Below, piece after piece: positions 6,239 through 10,452 of a stretch of 12,619 nt of DNA. Each line of letters starts with the position of its first letter. The stretch's first letter is position 1. The notes beneath the pieces are model-generated. The model searched no databases. It saw nothing but the letters and a program-made list of their open reading frames with translations, and was not told the DNA's origin. The stretch is from positions 1 through 12,619 of the forward strand of contig CANRER010000030.1 of NCBI GenBank assembly GCA_947629615.1, written 5' to 3'. Position numbers and translations under genes: made by a program. Origin of the DNA: an uncultured Clostridia bacterium. Its GTDB lineage: Bacteria; Bacillota; Clostridia; UMGS1883.

Positions 6239-7303
6239 CTAATATATGGCGTCCTCCCCGTGATAATACGCTTCGTCAAGGTTGAACAGGGGCCTGAACT
6301 CCGGTGGGTAGGGCGTGGGCGCGCTGCTGACCAAATCCTTAAATATGTCGTCAAGCGTCAGGTCGGGGTCATTCACAAGGTAGAAGTATGCCTCCGAGCC
6401 CTCGCGCATTATTTTTAAGTGGTTATACGGGCCGAAATCAAAATACCCTTCGCCCGTTTCCCCCGACGAGGCATACCCGTCATACTCCGCTCCCCAAAAG
6501 CGCTCTCCGTCGCTCCGCAGGCAAAGCGCGGTCGGCTCGCCGTCTATGTAGCGAACCACCTTCAGCACGGCGGGCTCGCCAAAGGCAAGGACGTTCAAAA
6601 ACTCGTGGAGCTTACCGATGCTTTCGGGCGCGTTATCCCTTATTATCAGGGCGTTTCCGGCAAATTCCTCAAGCGAAACACCGGTCAGAGCCTCGTAAAA
6701 CTCGTTGTGGTAATCGAACAGGCCAAGCTCCTCGAGCAGTGCGGCAAGGCCTTCCTCGCTTTCGGCGGCGGTTTTCACGTTGCGGCCCAGCATTTCCGAA
6801 GCTCCCTCCGCGCTGAGGCAGGCCGCGGCCTCATATCCGGGGTAGCTCCACTCCACATAGTCCAGATTGTCTACGAGGGCCAACAGCACCGCCGCGTAGG
6901 CGCTCATTTTGTCGTACTTCGTGTCGGGAGCCTTTTCAAAGCTGAGCCTCCAGCCGTAGGGCTCCGCGTCGGTGAAAATCTCGTTGGTGAAGCCTCCAAG
7001 CGAGGCCGCAATACCCAACGCCGAGGCCGTCGCGCCGTTGGCGGAGGCGTCGCCGACGTAGGGGTGCTTTGTGGCGTAAAGCCGTTCCGCAAGGCTGACC
7101 TTCGCCTCGAAAGTGCGCGGCGGCGTGCGCCGCCCAAAGGCGAGGCAGGCCCCCATTGCGAGGGCAAAAACGAGAGCCACCGCCGCAAAGCCCGCGCCGA
7201 GCCGCTTTGTTTTCGTGTTCAATATTTCCCCTATCCTTCGCTTCGCGCTTTTCCCGCTCTCGGAAAACGCCGTCGAAAGACGGGGAGGCTTAATGTTTTT
7301 CAT
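6239..7303 (-). CDS. Membrane-anchored sensor module B (shared leader + TM; DUF4825-like and DUF4362-like ectodomain)
   Basis: 354 residues. Residues 1-60 differ from those of sensor A at one position (Met for Val at 50): basic cytosolic leader, then a helix at about 36-56. Residues about 66-160 (LAERLYATKHPYVGD, then ALGI, FTDAEPYGWRLSFEK, AVLLALVDNLDYVEW) fit the DUF4825 pattern, a domain found at the outer end of clostridial BlaR1-like proteins. Residues about 217-312 (IGKLHEFL, LKVVRYIDGEPTALCLRSDG, EAYFYLVND) recall DUF4362. Both names are from memory and tentative. Its ATG (7301-7303) overlaps the TGA of sensor A as ATGA, and GGAGGT sits just upstream inside that gene. Its TAG stop (6239-6241) lies in the ribosome site of sensor C. 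Probable type II membrane protein with the bulk outside. Confidence 0.78.
   Translation of the reverse strand: MKNIKPPRLSTAFSESGKSAKRRIGEILNTKTKRLGAGFAAVALVFALAMGACLAFGRRTPPRTFEAKVSLAERLYATKHPYVGDASANGATASALGIAASLGGFTNEIFTDAEPYGWRLSFEKAPDTKYDKMSAYAAVLLALVDNLDYVEWSYPGYEAAACLSAEGASEMLGRNVKTAAESEEGLAALLEELGLFDYHNEFYEALTGVSLEEFAGNALIIRDNAPESIGKLHEFLNVLAFGEPAVLKVVRYIDGEPTALCLRSDGERFWGAEYDGYASSGETGEGYFDFGPYNHLKIMREGSEAYFYLVNDPDLTLDDIFKDLVSSAPTPYPPEFRPLFNLDEAYYHGEDAIY
7124..7303 (-). repeat. Leader/TM repeat, copy B
   Basis: First 60 codons of sensor B, 59 of 60 residues identical to copy A. Outside this stretch the two genes show no similarity that I could see. Confidence 0.92.
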
Positions 7304-8268
7304 ATTAACCTCCATAATGCTAAATCGTTGCTGAGCAACGAAAATTCGCCGTTTTTACCACTGTGGTTGTAAAATGCCGTCGCGGCGGCAGTGTCGAGCT
7401 CGGCGAAATCCTCGCCGTAAACGCATTGAGCGTACCACCTATAGCCCACGTACCGCCCGTCCTTGCGGTAGTCCCGCATATTGAAGCCGAAGCCGTTTTG
7501 CCCGCCGTCGTCCATCAGATAGCTGACCGTCGAAATTTGGCTCTCCTCCTCAGAAAGTCCGCCGTCCTCGCTTGAGATGCAGGCGTAACGCTCCTTTTCG
7601 GTGACGGAGCCGACCGGCTCCACAAATCTCACGCCGAAGCTGTCGGGCGAGCCGACGTCGCCGTCGAAATAGCCCGCGCCGTAGCTGTCGTCCAGCCACA
7701 CGCCACCGCAGGCGATTATCCAATCCCGCTTAAGGGCGTTATACGCGGCGACGGGAGCGTAGAGCTGCACATTGTGCGCGCTTCGGCTGTCGGCCTCTCG
7801 GAGCGGCGCGGGACCGCGCTTGTCGTAGCCGTACAGATACACTCCCCTGTCGGAAAGTGCGCCAGCCGCCGCGTCCATCTCATCTTTGTCACCGGCCGTC
7901 ACGGCCTTTTCCAGCAGAGCGCGGACAAGTCCGTCCTCCTGCTCCTTGTGTCTGCCCTCGGCGAGGGCGGTTTCTAAAAAGGCGTGGGCCTGCTTGGCGA
8001 ACCAAGCCCGGTCGCCGTCGGCAAAGGACGGAACTTCGCCGTGGCTTTGCAGCGCGGCCTCGACAGCCGCGTCCACAGTGTGCGGCAGCGTTCGCCGCCC
8101 AAAGGCGAGGCAGGCCCCCACGGCGAGGGCGAAAACGAGAGCCACCGCCGCGAAGCCCGCGCCGAGCCGCTTTGTTTTCGTGTTCAATATTTCCCCTATC
8201 CTTCGCTTCGCGCTTTTCCCGCTCTCGGAAAACGCCGTCGAAAGACGGGGAGGCTTAATGTTTTTCAT
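7300..8268 (-). CDS. Membrane-anchored sensor module A (shared leader + TM; unrecognised ectodomain)
   Basis: 322 residues. Residues 1-35 are the shared basic cytosolic leader, about 36-56 the membrane helix, and 57-322 an extracellular part that I do not recognise. The ectodomain begins with an acidic, probably helical stretch (to about 150), followed by a Gly/Tyr/Asp-rich, probably beta region (VYLYGYDKRG, CGGVWLDDSYGAGYFDGD, YRKDGRYVGYRWYAQCVYGED). It resembles neither sensor B nor sensor C. The ATG at 8268 overlaps the TGA of the M56 gene as ATGA; a G-rich site (five G, 8276-8280) is 7 bases upstream. Its own TGA overlaps the ATG of sensor B. By position it is the module most tightly linked to the peptidase gene. 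Confidence 0.75.
   Translation of the reverse strand: MKNIKPPRLSTAFSESGKSAKRRIGEILNTKTKRLGAGFAAVALVFALAVGACLAFGRRTLPHTVDAAVEAALQSHGEVPSFADGDRAWFAKQAHAFLETALAEGRHKEQEDGLVRALLEKAVTAGDKDEMDAAAGALSDRGVYLYGYDKRGPAPLREADSRSAHNVQLYAPVAAYNALKRDWIIACGGVWLDDSYGAGYFDGDVGSPDSFGVRFVEPVGSVTEKERYACISSEDGGLSEEESQISTVSYLMDDGGQNGFGFNMRDYRKDGRYVGYRWYAQCVYGEDFAELDTAAATAFYNHSGKNGEFSLLSNDLALWRLI
8089..8268 (-). repeat. Leader/TM repeat, copy A
   Basis: First 60 codons of sensor A. By eye it differs from copy B at about five of 180 bases, and the start-proximal 110 or so bases appear identical. The homology begins at the ATG and ends a few codons after the membrane helix. Confidence 0.92.
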
Positions 8269-9062
8269 TCGGAGGCCCCCTTTTCGGTTTTGCGGCGCAT
8301 GGCGTTAAGCACGGCCATAGAGTACCGCTTACGGAAGTCCATATCCTCGTTTTTTACGACGGCCTCGTCGCAGGAATATTCCAAATCCTTATCGGCGCGG
8401 CGGGCCATCAAATGCACCGCCGGGTTGAACCAGTGGGCCGCGCAGGCCGCCAGCATAACAAGCTTGTACCACAAATCGCCTCGGCGGTAGTGGGCGCTTT
8501 CGTGGCGAAGTATCATGGTCAGCTCGTCGTCGGTAAATTCGCGCTCGGGCAGGAGTATCATCGGGCGGAAAAAGCCCGTCATTATAGGGCTTTCAAGCAT
8601 CGGGCAACGGCTGTACCGCAGCCCCTCGAACTCCCCGAGCGGCTCCGTTTTTCCGCGAAGAGCCGCGCAAAAGCGCAGGTAGGCGGCAAGGTGCCACAGC
8701 ATGAACAGCGCCGCTCCGGCGAGGTAAATTGCGCCCAGAGCCTGCTCAGATGTGAAAAGCGGAGCGTAATTTGCGGAGTTGGCTTCGCCCGCGGCGGCCT
8801 CGTGGCGGGCGTTTTCGGTCATCACGTCCACGGGGAGCGGCGCGTCGGTGCGAAAAACCACCACCCTTTCGGGCGGGGAATAAACGAACGGGGCGCGCGG
8901 CAGCGATATATTCACCGGCACAAGCAGCCGTATCGCGAAAAGCAGCCACATCAGCCGCCTGCCCCGTGCGGAATACCGCTTTTCGAGCCACGGCGCGAGG
9001 CATAGGGCGATAGCGATGACGACCGTCATGGAAAGCGATATTTCAAGCAGCGTCGCTATCAT
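8265..9062 (-). CDS. M56 (BlaR1-like) zinc metallopeptidase lacking the sensor domain
   Basis: 265 residues. Membrane helices are predicted near 4-22, 37-52 and 108-130, and a hydrophobic stretch near 198-215. The gluzincin motif HESAH (187-191) and the downstream DLEYSCDEAV with candidate third ligand Glu228 are intact, as is the upstream SPIMTGFFRPMILLP typical of M56. In BlaR1 this domain transmits a signal by proteolysis and relieves repression by BlaI. The family usually continues into another membrane helix and a sensor, for about 550-650 residues. Here the gene stops 74 residues after HESAH, exactly before that helix, which is found instead at the start of the next three genes. Its ATG overlaps the blaI-like stop (ATGA) and its own TGA overlaps sensor A (ATGA). 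All catalytic residues that I can check are present, so it is a split, not a decayed, gene. Confidence 0.88.
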   Translation of the reverse strand: MIATLLEISLSMTVVIAIALCLAPWLEKRYSARGRRLMWLLFAIRLLVPVNISLPRAPFVYSPPERVVVFRTDAPLPVDVMTENARHEAAAGEANSANYAPLFTSEQALGAIYLAGAALFMLWHLAAYLRFCAALRGKTEPLGEFEGLRYSRCPMLESPIMTGFFRPMILLPEREFTDDELTMILRHESAHYRRGDLWYKLVMLAACAAHWFNPAVHLMARRADKDLEYSCDEAVVKNEDMDFRKRYSMAVLNAMRRKTEKGASE

Positions 9063-9433
9063 TCCCTCGCCTCCCTTATGAAGGCCTCAAGCTCGTCGAG
9101 GTCGCTTTCGCTTATGGCCTTGCCGTCGTAAAGCGAGGCCACGAGCCGCGCCACCGAGCCTCGGCACACCCTGTTTAGGAAGCCCGCGCTCTCCTCACGC
9201 AGATACTCGTCCTCGGGGACGAGCGCGGTGTAGAGGTTCAGGCGGCCCTGCTTTTCGCACCGCAAAAACCCGCGTTCACACAGCCTCGAAAGCAGGCTTA
9301 AAACCGTGGTTTTCTTCCAGCTACGTTTAAGGCTCTCCATCAGCTCGCCGCTGGTGGCCGCGCCGCCCTTGGCCCAGATTTCGGCCATAATCTCAAATTC
9401 GCTCTCCGGCAAACGCTTAAATTCCTTTGCCAT
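9059..9433 (-). CDS. BlaI/MecI/CopY family transcriptional repressor
   Basis: 124 residues, first gene of the operon. The N-terminal winged helix is typical: LPESEFEIMAEIWAKGGAATSGEL, then the recognition helix region KKTTVLSLLSRLCERGFL and a wing with RLNLYTALV. The C-terminal helices (about 76-124) form the dimerisation part. In staphylococcal BlaI/MecI the activated BlaR1 system leads to cleavage at an Asn-Phe bond near residue 101; the aligned position here is Ser100-Leu101, so the site is not conserved in sequence. ATG 9433 is chosen because AGGGAGAG lies just upstream; an in-frame ATG eight codons earlier (9457) lacks one and sits in the operator region. Two dyads of the BlaI type in the promoter suggest that it represses its own operon. 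It is not blaI in the strict sense, as no beta-lactamase gene is nearby. Confidence 0.9.
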   Translation of the reverse strand: MAKEFKRLPESEFEIMAEIWAKGGAATSGELMESLKRSWKKTTVLSLLSRLCERGFLRCEKQGRLNLYTALVPEDEYLREESAGFLNRVCRGSVARLVASLYDGKAISESDLDELEAFIREARE

Positions 9434-9452
9434 ATCATGCTCTCCCTTGTTT

Positions 9453-9462
9453 GACATTTGTA
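9453..9462 (-). promoter_or_regulatory. BlaI-type operator O2 (start-site proximal)
   Basis: Minus strand TACAAATGTC, one base off the dyad TACA-NN-TGTA that BlaI/MecI repressors bind. It lies just after the expected transcription start. It shares the longer context GTTCTACAA-TGT-AAA with O1, and the two centres are 25 bases apart. Confidence 0.72.
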
Positions 9463-9473
9463 GAACTAATTAT

Positions 9474-9502
9474 ATTTTACACTTGTAGAACAATTTTGTC
9501 AA
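9474..9502 (-). promoter_or_regulatory. Sigma-A promoter of the BlaI / M56 / sensor operon
   Basis: Minus strand TTGACA (9497-9502), 17 bases, then TAAAAT (9474-9479); an overlapping TATAAT (9469-9474) may contribute. No other promoter was seen inside the operon, so all five genes are probably on one transcript of about 4.2 kb ending at the 5317-5347 terminator. Confidence 0.85.
9478..9487 (-). promoter_or_regulatory. BlaI-type operator O1 (overlaps promoter spacer)
   Basis: Minus strand TACAAGTGTA, a perfect TACA-NN-TGTA dyad. It occupies the spacer of the operon promoter and touches the -10 box, so a bound repressor would exclude RNA polymerase. Confidence 0.85.
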
Positions 9503-9540
9503 GAGCTTTTATAAAATTTTTGAAAAAACAAAAAAAGTGC

Positions 9541-9569
9541 TTGACAAACCGGCGGTTATCCTGTATAAT
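9541..9569 (+). promoter_or_regulatory. Consensus sigma-A promoter of the tRNA unit
   Basis: TTGACA (9541-9546), exactly 17 bases, then TATAAT (9564-9569): a full consensus, as expected for stable RNA. It is divergent from the BlaI operon promoter, with 38 bases between the two -35 boxes, and outside both operators. Confidence 0.93.
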
Positions 9570-9610
9570 GGACAAGGTAAGCAAAGAACGGATACGGATT
9601 TGGACGAAAT

Positions 9611-9687
9611 GGCCCGGTAGTACAGTTGGTTAGTACGCCAGCCTGTCACGCTGGAGGTCGAGGGTTCGAACCCCTTCCGGGTCGCCA
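9611..9687 (+). tRNA. tRNA-Asp (GTC)
   Basis: A 77-base cloverleaf including an encoded CCA (9685-9687). The acceptor stem GGCCCGG pairs with CCGGGTC (one G-T), the anticodon stem CCAGC/GCTGG has the loop CTGTCAC with anticodon GTC at 9645-9647, and the T arm has the GGTTCGAACCC core. The discriminator is G, as usual for Asp. Confidence 0.96.
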
Positions 9688-9691
9688 ATAC

Positions 9692-9767
9692 GCTGTCCTA
9701 GCTCAGCAGGCAGAGCACTTCCTTGGTAAGGAAGAGGTCGGCAGTTCGAATCTGCTGGACAGCTCCA
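9692..9767 (+). tRNA. tRNA-Thr (GGT)
   Basis: A 76-base cloverleaf including an encoded CCA (9765-9767). The acceptor stem GCTGTCC/GGACAGC is fully paired; the anticodon stem CTTCC/GGAAG has the loop TTGGTAA with anticodon GGT (9725-9727). The D arm TAGCTCAG and T arm GTTCGAATC are regular. It follows tRNA-Asp after 4 bases on the same transcript. Confidence 0.96.
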
Positions 9768-9769
9768 CG

Positions 9770-9794
9770 GGCGCTCCTTCGGGAGCGCCTTTTT
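9770..9794 (+). terminator. Terminator of the tRNA unit
   Basis: Stem GGCGCTCC / GGAGCGCC with a TTCG tetraloop (9770-9789) followed by five T. It starts two bases after the CCA of tRNA-Thr. Confidence 0.95.
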
Positions 9795-9837
9795 CCGTAC
9801 GCTTATCGCGGGCCGCGCGGGCTTTCGGCACGGCCAT

Positions 9838-9865
9838 TTGACAAAATCCCCCTCCGGCTCATAAT
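9838..9865 (+). promoter_or_regulatory. Probable sigma-A promoter of the Cys-rich membrane protein
   Basis: TTGACA (9838-9843), 16 bases, then CATAAT (9860-9865; an alternative TAATAT at 9862 would give 18 bases). The leader is only about 15 bases before the TTG start. Confidence 0.68.
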
Positions 9866-9887
9866 ATGGGATAGAGGAGGTGATATT

Positions 9888-10367
9888 TTGAATTGCGGCA
9901 ACAAAACTCAAAAGCTGGCGCTGTTGGCGGCTGTCGTCGCGGGCATACTGACCTATGCCTTTTTTGAAGCAACGGAAATCTCCGCAGTGGCGGGCACGCT
10001 TTTCCCGGCCATTCTTATAATCGGCTTGGTCGGACTGGTGACGCTGCTGTTGGCGGCGGCCCGCGCCTGCGAATGTGACGGGCTGCGCTCGTGCTTCTGC
10101 GCAAACGGCATTACCGCCGCCTTGGGCGGAGCCGGCGCCATTTTGGCCACGATCTTTACGCTGCTTGTCGGCGCCGACACGGCGGCGGTATACCGCGTCG
10201 GTACGGCTATAGCCGTAGGGCTGCTGACGCTTCTCCTTGGCGGGATAATCGGCCTTTTGGCCGACTATTTCGGCTGCGTGAGCTGCTCTTGCTCCTGCCC
10301 CTGCGATAATGCGGAGGCCGCGTCGGACGGCGGCTTCGTCCGTAACGAAAGATATTACAGACGATAA
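9888..10367 (+). CDS. Small cysteine-rich four-helix membrane protein, function unknown
   Basis: 159 residues, not recognised. Four hydrophobic helices at about 9-28, 34-58, 75-96 and 103-126. Ten Cys, all outside the helices: C3; C61, C63, C69 and C71 between helices 2 and 3; and C130, C133, C135, C137 and C139 just after helix 4 (motif CVSCSCSCPC). With four helices, all three clusters fall on the same side of the membrane as the N-terminus; the basic ends (NKTQK, and RNERYYRR at the C-terminus) suggest the cytosol. The start is TTG (9888-9890), chosen because GGAGGTGAT (9876-9884) precedes it and there is no other Met codon in the frame; the open frame continues upstream through the tRNAs but cannot be coding there. 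It has its own promoter and terminator. Metal or metal-cluster binding is possible but unproven. Confidence 0.72.
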   Translation: MNCGNKTQKLALLAAVVAGILTYAFFEATEISAVAGTLFPAILIIGLVGLVTLLLAAARACECDGLRSCFCANGITAALGGAGAILATIFTLLVGADTAAVYRVGTAIAVGLLTLLLGGIIGLLADYFGCVSCSCSCPCDNAEAASDGGFVRNERYYRR

Positions 10368-10387
10368 AATAATGAAGCTTTGATATA

Positions 10388-10407
10388 GGGGGCCGCTCGC
10401 GGCCCCC
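10388..10407 (+). terminator. GC-rich hairpin after the Cys-rich membrane protein gene
   Basis: GGGGGCCG-CTCG-CGGCCCCC, 8 bp with a tetraloop, 20 bases after the stop codon. Only GTTT follows, so it is a weak terminator alone; it probably works with the next hairpin. Confidence 0.6.
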
Positions 10408-10421
10408 GTTTGCGCTGCGCG

Positions 10422-10447
10422 AAAAAAGGGCCGTTAAGCCCTTTTTT
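10422..10447 (-). terminator. Bidirectional terminator between ftsH and the Cys-rich membrane protein gene
   Basis: AAAAAAGGGC and GCCCTTTTTT (10422-10431, 10438-10447) enclose a 6-base loop. Each strand reads a GGGC/GCCC stem followed by six T, so it can end transcripts from both converging genes. It lies 5 bases after the ftsH stop codon. Confidence 0.8.
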
Positions 10448-10452
10448 GCTGT

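Noticed and set aside
6095..8115. Lipobox in the sensor leaders (Cys at the end of the membrane helix: position 53 in A and B, 55 in C)
   Set aside because: The Cys lies more than 50 residues in, too far for a usual lipoprotein signal, and its exact position and context differ in sensor C. A plain membrane anchor is more likely.
8265..9062. M56 gene as a broken, decayed blaR1
   Set aside because: The catalytic motifs are intact, the stop forms a tight ATGA overlap, and the missing helix is present in intact, coupled genes downstream.
5350..9433. Beta-lactam resistance operon (true bla/mec system)
   Set aside because: No beta-lactamase or penicillin-binding protein gene is in the window and no SxxK sensor motif is seen; only the regulator and protease families match.
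9630..9911. Minus-strand open frame across both tRNA genes
   Set aside because: This is the familiar artefact of translating tRNA sequence backwards (it gives PEGVRTLDLQ-like text). Two complete tRNA cloverleaves explain the DNA.
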